A program made the translations under genes and the position numbers. Of a stretch of DNA of 64,000 bases, positions 1 to 10,972 are shown in pieces (position 1 is the stretch's first letter; each line of letters begins with the position of its first letter). The stretch comes from Kofleriaceae bacterium (GTDB lineage: Bacteria > Myxococcota_A > Polyangia > Haliangiales > Haliangiaceae). Location of the stretch: the NCBI GenBank assembly GCA_022842285.1, contig JALHPV010000006.1:1-64000 (forward strand), written 5' to 3'. A model generated the notes under the pieces. It worked only from the letters and a program-made list of their open reading frames with translations, made no database searches and was not told the origin of the DNA.

Positions 1-600
1 CACCTACTCGTCTTCCACCCCGCCGTCGAGCGCATGCGCGAGCTGGTCTCGACGGGCTCGCTCGGCACGCTGCACACGATCCGCGCGACCCGCGCCAACA
101 TGGGCCGGCACCGGCGCGACGAGAACGTGCTGTGGAGCTTCGGACCGCACGACCTCTCGATGCTCGACTACATCCTCGGCGAGCAGCCGATGACGGTCAG
201 CGCCCGGGGTCAGTGCGTACACGAGCCCGGCATCGAGGACGTGGTCTTCGTCACGCTGCGCTACGCCGATGCCATGGCGCACCTCCATCTGTCGCGCCAT
301 CACCCGCGCAAGGAGCGCGTGCTCACCCTGGTGGGCTCCGAGCAGACGGTCGAGCTCGACGATGTCTCCGACGAGAAGCTGCGCCTCTACGGAGCGGCCG
401 GGGTGCATATCCCGGCCCTGGCCCCGGTGGAGCCGCTACAGCGTCAGTTTGCCCACTTCCTGGCGTGCATCGCCGGTGAAGCGGCCCCCCGTGCCGATAT
501 CGCCAGCGCGATCCGAATCCTCACTGTCCTCGCGGCCGCCCAGCGTTCGCTTGTGCTGGACGGGGCCCCGGTGCCGGTGCAACCTGCGGAGGTTCCGTGA
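1..600 (+). CDS. Gfo/Idh/MocA-family sugar oxidoreductase, C-terminal part (5' end outside window)
   Basis: The reading frame is open from base 1 to the TGA at 598-600, giving 199 residues without an N-terminal Rossmann fold, so the start lies before the window. The visible part begins in the linker region (HPAVERMRELV) and continues into the alpha/beta substrate domain with the FGPHDLSML stretch typical of Gfo/Idh/MocA dehydrogenases of nucleotide sugars (WlbA-type family). Such enzymes oxidise or reduce a sugar hydroxyl with NAD(P). Its stop overlaps the GTG start of the following tyrosine kinase gene by two bases, so it belongs to the polysaccharide operon. The substrate cannot be read from this fragment. 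Confidence 0.8.
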   Translation, partial: HLLVFHPAVERMRELVSTGSLGTLHTIRATRANMGRHRRDENVLWSFGPHDLSMLDYILGEQPMTVSARGQCVHEPGIEDVVFVTLRYADAMAHLHLSRHHPRKERVLTLVGSEQTVELDDVSDEKLRLYGAAGVHIPALAPVEPLQRQFAHFLACIAGEAAPRADIASAIRILTVLAAAQRSLVLDGAPVPVQPAEVP

Positions 601-2756
601 GCACCCCCACCGCGCCCAGCACGTCCGCCGAAGATACCGAGGAGCTCCTCGGCTTCGATGTACGCCGTTACCTGAAGGCGCTGCGGCGGTACATCATCCC
701 GCTCCTCGCGCTCATCGCGATCGCCATCACGGTCGCCGTCATCTTCACGCGGCGCCAGCCGAAGATCTACGAGGCTCGGGCCTCCATCCAGATCGAGCCG
801 CGCATCGCCGATGTCCTCGGGCAGGGCGAGGATGGGATGCTCAGCATCAACGCCGGCTCCCTCGAGTACTACCGGCAGCAACGCTCGGTGCTCTCGAGCT
901 ACACGCTCGTGAAGCAGACGGTCACGAGCCATTCGCTCCAGACCAAGCTCCTGACCGAGGCCGAGATCGCGGCGCTCCGTCCCGAGCAGCAGATCGAGGT
1001 CGCCACCGGCCGCCTCCTCTCGCGGATGGTCATCAAGTATCCCGAGCAGAACCGCATCATGTATGTGGTCATCCGGGGCGAGAACCCGCAGCTCCTGGCG
1101 GACCTCGCGAACGCGCACGTGGCGACCTACCTCGCGTACTCGCGCGGCCTCCTCACCGGCGATACCCGGCAGGCGGCGGAGGCGCTGTCCTCCGAGTTCG
1201 ACAACGCGGCCATCGAGCTCCAGAAGGCCGACGCCGCGCTCTACGACTTCCAGAAGAAGACGGAGATGCTCGCCATTCCCCTCGAGGATCGGCAGAACCT
1301 CGTCGCCGCCAACATCACGGCCTACTCGGCACGCCTGAACGAAGCGCGCATCACCCGCATCGAGCTGCAGTCGAAGCTCGATCGCATGAAGAAGGCCTCC
1401 AAGCAGGCGCTCCTCGATTCGCCGATCTTGATGATGGGCGACAAGTCGTCGTTCGACTCGCTGCGCGCGCAGTACTACCAGGAGCGCAACGCCTTCCTCC
1501 AGCTCGAGAAGGAAGTTGGCCCGAAGAACCCCGAGTACCAGAAGCAGAAGCTGAAGGTCGACGACCTCTACGCCGCGCTCGACTCCGAGGCGAAGCGCAT
1601 CGTCGGGGGCATGCAAGAGCACTACGAGGCCGCCTACGCCACCGAGCGCACGCTCGATGCCGCCGTCGAGCGCTACAAGAAGGAAGCCCTCGAGCTCGGC
1701 CCGGTCATCGTCGAGTACAACGGGCTCAAGCGCGCCAAGCAGAACTGGGAGGACAAGTACAACCTCTTGCGCGCGCGCCTCGGCACGTCCGAGATGGCCG
1801 GCCGCATGAACAAGAGCATGAGCACGAGCAACATCAAGCCGCTCGATCCCGCGCTCGTGCCGACGAAGCCGGTGTCGCCGAGCCTGCGCGTCAACGTCGC
1901 CATCGCATCTGTCCTCGCCCTCCTCCTCGGGGTCTCCCTCGTGTTCCTCTCGGTCTTCCTCGACCGCACGGTGAAGACGACCAACGATGCGTCGCAGGCC
2001 GCGGGCGTCCCTGTCCTCGGCTTCATCCCGATGCTCGGGTCATCGGGCGACAACCGCTCGCGCGATATGTACGTGCACGAGCACCCGAAGTCCCTGATCG
2101 CGGAGAGCTGCCGCGCGCTGCGCACCAACATCCTCTTCTCCGCCGCCGACAAGAAGCTGAAGACCCTCATCGTCTCCTCGGCGAACCAGCGCGAAGGCAA
2201 GACGACCAGCGTCATCTACCTCGGCACGACGATGGCGCAGAGCGGCCAGCGCGTCCTCCTCATCGACACCGACATGCGTCGCCCGCGCCTCCACGAGTCG
2301 ACGGGCGTGCCGCGCCAGAACGGCCTCTCCAACCTCATCCTCGGCGACCAGGACTACGACGACGTCATCAAGACGACGGACATCCCGAACCTGTTCGTCC
2401 TCCCGTGTGGCCCGCTGCCTCCGAACCCGGCCGAGCTCCTCATGACGAAGCGGTTCAAGGCCGTCCTCGAGGAGCTCGAGACGCGCTTCGACCGCATCAT
2501 CCTCGACTCGCCGCCCGTCCAGGCCGTCACGGATGCCGTCGTCCTCTCCAAGCTCGTCGATGGTGTCATCCTCGTCGTGCGCGCCGACAAGACCCTCCGC
2601 GAGGACGTGAAGCGTTCGGCCCGCCAGATCCACGACGTCGGCGGCTGGATCTTCGGCGTCATCGTCAACGAGATCAACGCGGGCGATCGCAGCTACTACA
2701 GCTACGGGTATGGCTACGGCTACGGCTACGACTCCAAGGAAGAGCCGGCCGCGTAG
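597..2756 (+). CDS. Wzc-like polysaccharide co-polymerase and tyrosine autokinase (BY-kinase)
   Basis: 719 residues with a GTG start overlapping the previous stop. An N-terminal Wzz domain is bounded by membrane segments at about 33-50 and 431-452, with coiled coil between. The C-terminal cytoplasmic ATPase carries the BY-kinase motifs: Walker A (QREGKTT, about 530), Walker A' (LLIDTDMRRPR, about 555) and Walker B (IILDSPP, about 635). The protein ends in a cluster of seven tyrosines, five alternating with glycine, the expected autophosphorylation tail. Family knowledge: Wzc-type proteins sit in the inner membrane, contact the Wza outer-membrane channel and control chain length by cycles of tyrosine phosphorylation. 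The Wza-like gene lies 0.7 kb downstream, which supports this role. No dedicated low-molecular-weight phosphatase is seen nearby. Confidence 0.93.
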   Translation: MSTPTAPSTSAEDTEELLGFDVRRYLKALRRYIIPLLALIAIAITVAVIFTRRQPKIYEARASIQIEPRIADVLGQGEDGMLSINAGSLEYYRQQRSVLSSYTLVKQTVTSHSLQTKLLTEAEIAALRPEQQIEVATGRLLSRMVIKYPEQNRIMYVVIRGENPQLLADLANAHVATYLAYSRGLLTGDTRQAAEALSSEFDNAAIELQKADAALYDFQKKTEMLAIPLEDRQNLVAANITAYSARLNEARITRIELQSKLDRMKKASKQALLDSPILMMGDKSSFDSLRAQYYQERNAFLQLEKEVGPKNPEYQKQKLKVDDLYAALDSEAKRIVGGMQEHYEAAYATERTLDAAVERYKKEALELGPVIVEYNGLKRAKQNWEDKYNLLRARLGTSEMAGRMNKSMSTSNIKPLDPALVPTKPVSPSLRVNVAIASVLALLLGVSLVFLSVFLDRTVKTTNDASQAAGVPVLGFIPMLGSSGDNRSRDMYVHEHPKSLIAESCRALRTNILFSAADKKLKTLIVSSANQREGKTTSVIYLGTTMAQSGQRVLLIDTDMRRPRLHESTGVPRQNGLSNLILGDQDYDDVIKTTDIPNLFVLPCGPLPPNPAELLMTKRFKAVLEELETRFDRIILDSPPVQAVTDAVVLSKLVDGVILVVRADKTLREDVKRSARQIHDVGGWIFGVIVNEINAGDRSYYSYGYGYGYGYDSKEEPAA

Positions 2757-2797
2757 GTGAGCGAGCGAGCGAGGCCGCTCAGCTCAGCTCAGCTCAC
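2757..2797. terminator. Possible bidirectional hairpin between convergent genes
   Basis: Between two convergent genes lies an imperfect inverted repeat: GTGAGC followed by GAGC repeats, then tandem AGCTC units ending in GCTCAC. The outer six bases pair perfectly and the inner repeats only partly. There is no clear T-run, so calling it a terminator is an inference from position and symmetry. Confidence 0.3.
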
Positions 2798-3357
2798 TTG
2801 AACGGGGACGCGAACGCAGGCGGCTCGACGGGGATGTCGAACGGCATGCCCATCGTCGGATCGTCGAGGAGCGTCGGGGCCGTGAAGTCGCTCGAGTCCG
2901 TCGACATTTCCTTGGTGCCAATGCAGGTGTCGGCTTCCTCGCGCGCCTTGTGAACGGCGATGGCGGCCTTGGCGACCGCCTCGTAGGAAGCCACGCGCTC
3001 GCCCGTCTCGAGCAGACCGAGGAGCTGGCTGTGGGCCGCGTCGAAGATGTTCGCCTCGGCCTTCAGGTTGACGAACTTGTCGTTCACGCAGGTGAGCTTG
3101 ATGACGTCCTTCTCTTTGCGCGAGATGGCCTGGAGGTACTGGACACGCTGGATGTCCTGACGCACCTGCTTGCGCATATCCGCCGAGAGCTGCTTCATCT
3201 CGTCGGGAGAGAGCGTGCTGGCAGGGCGAGCGGTCTCCGCCTTCTCGTCCTTCTTCTCGTCCTTCTTCTCGGACGTGCCCGACGACTGCGCGTAGAGCTG
3301 TCCCGCCGCGAGGAGCGCGACCGCGGCGAACGCGATGCCTTTTGTGAGCTTTTTCAT
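2794..3357 (-). CDS. Small secreted or periplasmic protein of unknown function
   Basis: 187 residues starting MKKLTKG, with a clear signal peptide (Lys-rich n-region, hydrophobic core, cleavage near LYAQ-S at about 24). The ATG was chosen because the frame upstream reads antisense through the Wza and ligase genes. A short acidic/basic tract (KKDEKKDEK) is followed by a mostly helical, charged region with only two cysteines (TCVND, DTCIG), which could form a disulfide. I recognise no family. It lies on the opposite strand between the Wzc-like and Wza-like genes and shares a 60-base divergent region with the latter, so a role in polysaccharide export is possible but unproven. Confidence 0.75.
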   Translation of the reverse strand: MKKLTKGIAFAAVALLAAGQLYAQSSGTSEKKDEKKDEKAETARPASTLSPDEMKQLSADMRKQVRQDIQRVQYLQAISRKEKDVIKLTCVNDKFVNLKAEANIFDAAHSQLLGLLETGERVASYEAVAKAAIAVHKAREEADTCIGTKEMSTDSSDFTAPTLLDDPTMGMPFDIPVEPPAFASPFK

Positions 3358-3417
3358 ACGGATCGAGCGACCAGACCGAGTTAGACCATAGCTCCTAGCC
3401 TGCAGGGGCGTCAACCA

Positions 3418-4020
3418 ATGGTATCTCTGCCTCACATGCGGTGGCTGGTCGTGCTCGCCCTGGTCTTCGGGGCCTGTCGGGACAACCCTCCCGTCGAGTA
3501 CCCGACGGTCGCGCCGTTCGACGAGACGGCCGTCACACTCGGCCCCATGGACAAGATCGACGTGACCGTCTATCACGGCACCCGATCGGCCAAGGCGGCG
3601 TATGTCCTCGACGCCATGGGGGACATCGAGGTCCAGTACCTCGGGCAGGTCCACGCGGCAGGCAAGACGCCGCAGGCGCTGCGGGACGAGCTCCAGCAGA
3701 AGCTGGGCGACGGGTTCCTGAAGGACCCGATCGTGTCGGTGACGGTCACCGAGCTCAACTCCCGCAAGCTGAGCGTCCTCGGCCAGGTGAACAAGACGGG
3801 GACCATCCGGTTCACTCCCGGGATGACCATCACCGAGGCCATCGCCCAGAGCGGCGGCTTCTCGCCCATGGCCCGGAAGAACAACGTGCAAGTCCGGCGG
3901 ACGCTGAATGGCAAGCTCCACACCTACACCGTCGCGGTCGAGCGCATCGCCGAGGGCGAGAACCCCAACATGCAGCTCATGCCCGGCGACGAAGTGTTTG
4001 TCCCCGAGCGGCCCTGGTAA
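3418..4020 (+). CDS. Wza-like polysaccharide export lipoprotein (Poly_export/SLBB)
   Basis: 200 residues. The N-terminus has a signal peptide with a lipobox-like VFGAC, so it is probably an outer-membrane lipoprotein. The mature part opens with a Poly_export domain (LGPMDKIDVTVYH; DAMGDIEVQYLGQV) and then an SLBB-like domain (LSVLGQVNKTGTIRF; MTITEAIAQSGG) ending PGDEVFVPE. This is short for the family: Wza itself is about 380 residues and has more ring domains plus a helical barrel, so this is the minimal form common in deltaproteobacteria. AGGGG about 8 bases upstream favours the ATG at 3418, although an ATG at 3436 would also give a signal peptide. It probably partners the Wzc-like kinase. 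Confidence 0.9.
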   Translation: MVSLPHMRWLVVLALVFGACRDNPPVEYPTVAPFDETAVTLGPMDKIDVTVYHGTRSAKAAYVLDAMGDIEVQYLGQVHAAGKTPQALRDELQQKLGDGFLKDPIVSVTVTELNSRKLSVLGQVNKTGTIRFTPGMTITEAIAQSGGFSPMARKNNVQVRRTLNGKLHTYTVAVERIAEGENPNMQLMPGDEVFVPERPW

Positions 4021-4023
4021 CGA

Positions 4024-6255
4024 GTGACTCGCCGGGAGCGCATCTCCATCGCGGTCTGCGGACTCGCGGTCGGAGTGAGCATCCTCGCGATTGGCGGCGC
4101 TCCTCACCTCGCGCAGTCGGCGGTGGCAGTCATCGTCGCGGGCGGGCTCGCGATGCTGGTGCCCTCGCGGCATGGCTTCGAGCGCATCCCCCCGCTGGTG
4201 GCGCTCCTGGGCGTGGCGGCGGCCTGGACGTTTCTCCAGTGGCTCCCGCTGCCAGGTGGACTCGCGAGCCTCCTGAACCCCGAGCTGGCGGCGCTCCGCG
4301 AGGATGGGGCGCTCATCGCCGGGGTGTCGCCCCGGGCCGCGCTCACGGCGGATCCCCCCGGGACGCTGCGGGCCCTGACCTTCTTGCTCACCCTCTCGGG
4401 CGTCGCCGTGCTGGCCGTCCGGACCGCGACCAGCGAGCGGGGGCGGTTCTGGCTCGTCGCCGCGATCGGCGCCGTCACCGGGCTCGCGGCTGTCCTGTCC
4501 GGCCTGCATGCGGTGCTCGATGCGCGCTCGCTCTACGGGCTCTACACGCCGGCGCATATCCCACCGCTCCTCGGTCCCTTGCTCAACACGAACCACCTGG
4601 GCGGCCTCATGGCCACCGGCGCGCTGTGCAACGTGGGGCTGTTCCTCCATCGCAAGCAGGCGTCGAAGTGGCGCATCGGGTGGGCCGCGGCCGGGCTCGC
4701 GTGCCTCGCCGCCACGATGGCAACGCTGTCGCGGGGAGCGGTGATCGCGCTCGCGGGAGGGGCTGTCGTGATGCTCGCCGTGCTGTTCGTGCAGCGGGTG
4801 TCAGCGCTGCGGGATCAGAAGTCGCGGCGGCGGCGCGAACAGTTCCTGACCACGACGCTGCCGATCGCGATCGTCGTCACCTGCGGCCTCGTGATCGCCG
4901 TCTTCTTCGGTGCGGGCTCGGTGATGCAGCAGATCGAGACGACCTCGCTGAAGGAGATCGATGCTCCGACGAGCAAGTTCGCCGCGTGGCAGTCGACGGC
5001 GACGTTGATCGGTGACATGCCCTGGACGGGCGTGGGGCGCGGCGCCTTCGAGGCCGCCTTCACGCGGGTCCATCCCGCGAGCGCCCTCGTGACCTTCTCG
5101 CACGCCGAGAACGAGCCGCTGCAGGCCATCGCGGAGTGGGGCATCCCGATGGCGATCGTGCTCGCCCTCCTCGCCGGCTGGATGCTGCTCACGGCCGTTC
5201 GCCGCTGGAACGATGGCCCGCTCGCGGCCTCGGCGCTCGGTGTGGTCGTCGCCATTGCCTTCCAGAGCTGCTTCGACTTCGGCATGGAGCTCCTCGGGCT
5301 CGCCGTGCCCGTGGTCATCGTGCTGGCCACGCTCACGTATGTCCCGCTCGGGGATGTGAAGCGGAAGCCGGTCGCCCGCGGCATCCGCGTCGCCCACGGG
5401 GTGGTCGTCCTCGTCGGCGCGCTGCTGTTGCAGACCGCGCTCACCGAACCGCTCGACGTCGCCCACCGGAACCTCAAGGGAGCCAGCCGAGCGCAGATCA
5501 CGGCCTCGATCGCGCGCCATCCGCACGACTACCTCGGCTACTCCGCCCTCGCGACGGACCTCGCCAAGGCTGGCCGGCCCGAGGCCGTCGCGGTCTTGAA
5601 TCACGCGCTCCGCCTCCATCCCTCCCATCCCTCGCTCCACTGGATCGCGGCGCGCCTGCTCGTGCGAGACCAGCTCCTGGCCCAGGCCGAGTCCGAGTAC
5701 GCGCTCGCCGCGAAGTACCAGGTGAACATCGCCGCGCTGCTCTCCGAGGTCGTGCGCACGCTGCCACCCGAGCGCGCGGCGCGCGTCCTGCCCGTCACCC
5801 TCCCCGTCGAGGTGACCGTGCGCAGCCTGCGCTCGCTCGACAAGAACGACGTCGCGATGCTCTGGCTCGAACGTGTCATGGCGGTGCGCCGTGATACCCG
5901 CGCCGTCGAAGCGATGGCCATGCTCGCCGCGGTCATGAAGGACCCCGTCGCGGCCGAGCGCGCGGCCCGCCGTCGCTGCGAGCTCGTCCCCGGTCCGGCC
6001 TGCAAGCTGGCCCTCGCGGGCGTCCTCGCCGCTGCGGGTCGTCACGCCGACGTGATCGTCGAGCTGCGTGACGTCGAGTCCTGGTCCGGCCTCGTCGATC
6101 AGCACGTCGCCGGCTGGCTCCTCCTCTGCGATAGCCACCAGGCGAGCGGGCAACCCGCCAAGGCCCGCGAGTGCCTCCTGCGCCTCACGACGAGTGGCAT
6201 CATCGAACCCTCCGATGTCCGCATCACCTCGCGGCTGGAGCGGTGGCGGCCATGA
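4024..6255 (+). CDS. O-antigen ligase/polymerase family membrane protein (Wzy_C) with C-terminal TPR-like region
   Basis: 743 residues with a GTG start 3 bases after the Wza-like stop. The first 450 residues or so form many hydrophobic helices with the Wzy_C hallmarks: a periplasmic segment with NTNHLGG, TLSRGAV, and FSHAENEPLQ before the next helices. The last 300 residues are soluble and helical (HPHDYLGYSALATDLAKAG; LHPSHPSLHWIAARLL), typical of TPR repeats. Family knowledge: these proteins either polymerise repeat units or ligate a finished glycan to lipid A or another acceptor at the periplasmic face. A second Wzy-like protein is encoded at 29703-30821, so one may be the polymerase and one the ligase; sequence alone does not say which. 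Confidence 0.88.
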   Translation: MTRRERISIAVCGLAVGVSILAIGGAPHLAQSAVAVIVAGGLAMLVPSRHGFERIPPLVALLGVAAAWTFLQWLPLPGGLASLLNPELAALREDGALIAGVSPRAALTADPPGTLRALTFLLTLSGVAVLAVRTATSERGRFWLVAAIGAVTGLAAVLSGLHAVLDARSLYGLYTPAHIPPLLGPLLNTNHLGGLMATGALCNVGLFLHRKQASKWRIGWAAAGLACLAATMATLSRGAVIALAGGAVVMLAVLFVQRVSALRDQKSRRRREQFLTTTLPIAIVVTCGLVIAVFFGAGSVMQQIETTSLKEIDAPTSKFAAWQSTATLIGDMPWTGVGRGAFEAAFTRVHPASALVTFSHAENEPLQAIAEWGIPMAIVLALLAGWMLLTAVRRWNDGPLAASALGVVVAIAFQSCFDFGMELLGLAVPVVIVLATLTYVPLGDVKRKPVARGIRVAHGVVVLVGALLLQTALTEPLDVAHRNLKGASRAQITASIARHPHDYLGYSALATDLAKAGRPEAVAVLNHALRLHPSHPSLHWIAARLLVRDQLLAQAESEYALAAKYQVNIAALLSEVVRTLPPERAARVLPVTLPVEVTVRSLRSLDKNDVAMLWLERVMAVRRDTRAVEAMAMLAAVMKDPVAAERAARRRCELVPGPACKLALAGVLAAAGRHADVIVELRDVESWSGLVDQHVAGWLLLCDSHQASGQPAKARECLLRLTTSGIIEPSDVRITSRLERWRP

Positions 6256-6989
6256 AGATCTCGATCATCGTCGGCGTGTGGAACGGTGCGAAGACCCTCG
6301 AGGCCACCATCGACAGCGTCGTCGCGCAGACGCATCCCGACGTCGAGCTCCTGATCCAGGATGGCGGCTCGACCGACGGCACGGTGGCGCTGCTGGAGCG
6401 GCGCGACGCCGATCTCGCCTACTGGAAGACCGAGCGCGATGCCGGCCTGTACGACGCCTGGAACCGCGCCCTCGAGCACGCCACCGGCGAGTACATCGCC
6501 TTCCTCGGCTGCGACGACTGCCTCGCCACCCCACATGTCCTCGCGACCCTCGCCGCCGCCATACCCGTCGAGCGGCCGGACCTCGTCTGCTCCCTCAACG
6601 CCCACGTCGATGCGCGGGGCCGCTTCCTGCGCACGTTCGGTCGCCCCTGGACCTGGGACGGCGGCATGACCCGCGCGCAGGTCATCGCGCACCCCGGCAT
6701 GCTCCACCGCCGCGGCCTCTTCGACGAGCACGGCCGCTTCGACGCGAGCTACCGCATCGCCGGCGACTACGAGTGGCTGCTGCGCCTCGGCCCGGCCTGC
6801 CGCACGACGTTCGTCGATCAGATCACGGTTCGCATGGGCGACGCCGGCATGAGCCACACCCGGGTGGGCACGACGCTGACGGAGATCCGGCGCGCGCAGA
6901 CCAAGCACCTCGGGGCCGCGATCGCGACGAAACACTACGCGGCCAACGCCGCCCGCTACGCCCTCAGGAAGCTGCGCGGCAAGCGCTGA
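6252..6989 (+). CDS. Family 2 glycosyltransferase (WcaA-like)
   Basis: 245 residues. The ATG at 6252 overlaps the previous stop (ATGA), and the protein begins directly with MKISIIVGVWNGAKTLE, the usual GT2 start; a longer reading with 27 extra residues is unlikely. GT-A motifs seen are LIQDGGSTDGT (nucleotide site), the metal-binding GCDDC at about 87-91, and a late aromatic GDYEWLLRLG acceptor-site motif. It is a cytoplasmic inverting glycosyltransferase probably adding one sugar to the lipid-linked repeat unit. Donor and acceptor are not predictable. Confidence 0.9.
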   Translation: MKISIIVGVWNGAKTLEATIDSVVAQTHPDVELLIQDGGSTDGTVALLERRDADLAYWKTERDAGLYDAWNRALEHATGEYIAFLGCDDCLATPHVLATLAAAIPVERPDLVCSLNAHVDARGRFLRTFGRPWTWDGGMTRAQVIAHPGMLHRRGLFDEHGRFDASYRIAGDYEWLLRLGPACRTTFVDQITVRMGDAGMSHTRVGTTLTEIRRAQTKHLGAAIATKHYAANAARYALRKLRGKR

Positions 6990-7990
<1,001 letters not shown>

Positions 7991-7994
<4 letters not shown>

Positions 7995-8932
7995 TGGTTC
8001 GACCTGTACCACGCGACGGTCTTGGCGAGCCCCTCGGCGAGCCCCGTCTTCGCGGTGAAGCCGAAGCGCTCGCGAGCGCGGGAGACATCGAGGCGGCGGC
8101 GCGGCTGGCCGTTGGGCTGTGACGGATCCCACTTGAAGGAGCCGGTGAACCCGGTGGCGTCGGCGATGGCGGTGGCGAGGTCCTTGATCGAGATCTCGGC
8201 GCCGCTGCCGAGGTTCACGGGCTCGCTCGAGTCGTAGCGCTCGGCCCCGAGGATCAAGCCCTCGGCCGCATCCTCGACGTAGAGGAACTCGCGGGTGGGC
8301 GAGCCGTCGCCCCAGAGCGGCGCCTCGGTGTCACCGGCGGCGCGGGCGGCGTCGAACTTGCGGATCATCGCGGGGATGACGTGGGAGGTGCGGAGATCGA
8401 AGTTGTCGCGCGGTCCGTAGAGGTTGACCGGGAACAGCATGATGCTGTTCATGCCGTACTGCTGGCGGTACGCGTCGGACTGCACGAGGAGGAGCTTCTT
8501 CGCGACGCCGTAGGGCGCGTTGGTCTCCTCGGGATAGCCGTTCCAGAGGTCCTCTTCCTTGAAGGGGACGGGCGCGAACTTGGGGTACGCGCAGATCGTG
8601 CCGGCGATGATGGTCTTCTGCGTGCCGGCGAGGCGGGCTTCCTCGATGACGTGGAGGCCCATCATCGCGTTCTCGAAGAGGAAGAGGCCCGGGTTGTCGC
8701 GATTCGCGCCGATGCCGCCGACCTTCGCCGCGAGGTGGAACACGACATCCGGCCGGGCGTCGCGGAAGAGGCGCGCGACCGAGGCCCGGTCGACGAGGTT
8801 GTACTCGGCGCTGCGCGGGACCACCACGCGCTTGGCCCCACGCGCCACGAGCCCTTCGACCACAAAGCTACCGAGAAAGCCCGCACCGCCCGTGACGAGG
8901 ACGGTCTTGTCGGCCCAGGTATCCACCGGCAT
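7991..8932 (-). CDS. fcl: GDP-L-fucose synthase (GDP-4-keto-6-deoxymannose 3,5-epimerase/4-reductase)
   Basis: 313 residues, close to the usual length. Extended SDR with [11 protein letters not shown] for NAD(P), the fucose-synthase segment [12 protein letters not shown], catalytic APYGVAKK (Tyr, Lys), and the typical [10 protein letters not shown] and [12 protein letters not shown] blocks. It epimerises C3 and C5 and reduces C4 of the Gmd product to give GDP-L-fucose. It is the first gene of a two-gene minus-strand unit with gmd and is divergent, 52 bases away, from the UDP-xylose synthase gene, so that gap should hold both promoters; I could not assign -35/-10 boxes with confidence. Confidence 0.95.
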
Positions 8933-8984
8933 GGCGAGTACGTACCAACCTTTCCGCCCCTTCTGCTAGTGTCCGCCCGCCTCG

Positions 8985-9946
<962 letters not shown>

Positions 9947-9950
<4 letters not shown>

Positions 9951-10972
9951 GCTCGGGGCGGGCATCGGACGGGTTCGACACGGTCATCGTCCCCGACTTC
10001 AGCGGCAAGGCGAGCGTCACGTTCGAGGCCCGCACGCTGTACTTCCTCGCGTCCTGGCTCGAGTTCTCGAAGGCCACGAGCGCGTTTCCCCTGCACCTCG
10101 CCTGCATCGGCGAGCCGCCCGATTCGGTGAAGCGCCTCGCCGAGCGCGCCCAGGCTCGCATCTCGCGCCACGAGCCGGCGGCGAAGAACCTCGGCGTCTA
10201 CGCGAACAAGCTGCGCGGCTTCGAGGCGCCCCTCGAGACGAAGCGGATCCTGCTCCTCGATGTCGACATGATCGTGCTCGGCGACATCACGCGGCTCGCC
10301 TCGCAGGTGCCCGCCGATGCGATCAGCGCGGCCCCGTCGCACAGCGCCATCATCCTCCCCGAGATGTGGGACGAGCTCCACGCGAAGCTCGGCACGCCGA
10401 AGCCCACGGCGCGCATCGCCGACTTCCACGACTCGCTCTCGGTGGCCGGCGATGCCATCTACCCGAGCTTCAACTCCGGGGCGATCCACGCCCCCGCGAC
10501 GTCCGCCTTGCCCGCGCTCTGGACCGAGCACCTCGCGATCCTCGGGGAGCTGCGCCCGCGCTTCAACGAGATCTTGAAGCCGCTGAACATGAGCGCGACC
10601 GACGAGCCGGCGTTCGCCACCGCCGTCTACGAGCTCGTGCGCCGCGGGGTTCCATTCGCCCCGCTGCCCGACGTCTACAACGGCCGCTGGCGGCACCTGT
10701 ACCGCCGCGAGCCGCGCATCGAGGACTTCGTCGTGTTCCACATGACGAGCAGCTTCGCCTACGGCACCACCCTCGCCGACAAGCTCGCGCCCACGGCGCT
10801 CGGCTACCAGAAGAAGCTGATCCGTCGCTACGGCAAGCGCTGGCTCCTGCGGTCGCGCTCCCACACGCGCGAGGCGTTCCGCTACTTGCTGCCGGCGGCG
10901 TGGGAGCTGCGGAAGCTGCAACCCGTGCTGCGCACGCTGCACGCGAAGCACGTCGCGCCGGTTGTCCCGTGA
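9947..10972 (+). CDS. Putative GT-A-fold glycosyltransferase of unrecognised family
   Basis: 341 residues; its ATG overlaps the previous stop (ATGA). The strongest clue is [15 protein letters not shown] at about 100-113, a hydrophobic strand ending in a DVD metal-binding motif followed by a helix, as in GT8-like or nucleotide-diphospho-sugar transferases. Further support comes from [11 protein letters not shown] (a substrate strand seen in GT8-like proteins) and a late FHMTSSF motif. There is no membrane segment. The context (UDP-xylose synthase before, ABC exporter after) fits addition of a sugar, possibly xylose, but that is inference. It could also be a non-catalytic relative. Confidence 0.65.

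Noticed and set aside
6171-6251. 27-residue N-terminal extension of the GT2 at 6252
   Set aside because: It reads through the end of the ligase gene in another frame; the internal ATG gives the family start and an ATGA junction.
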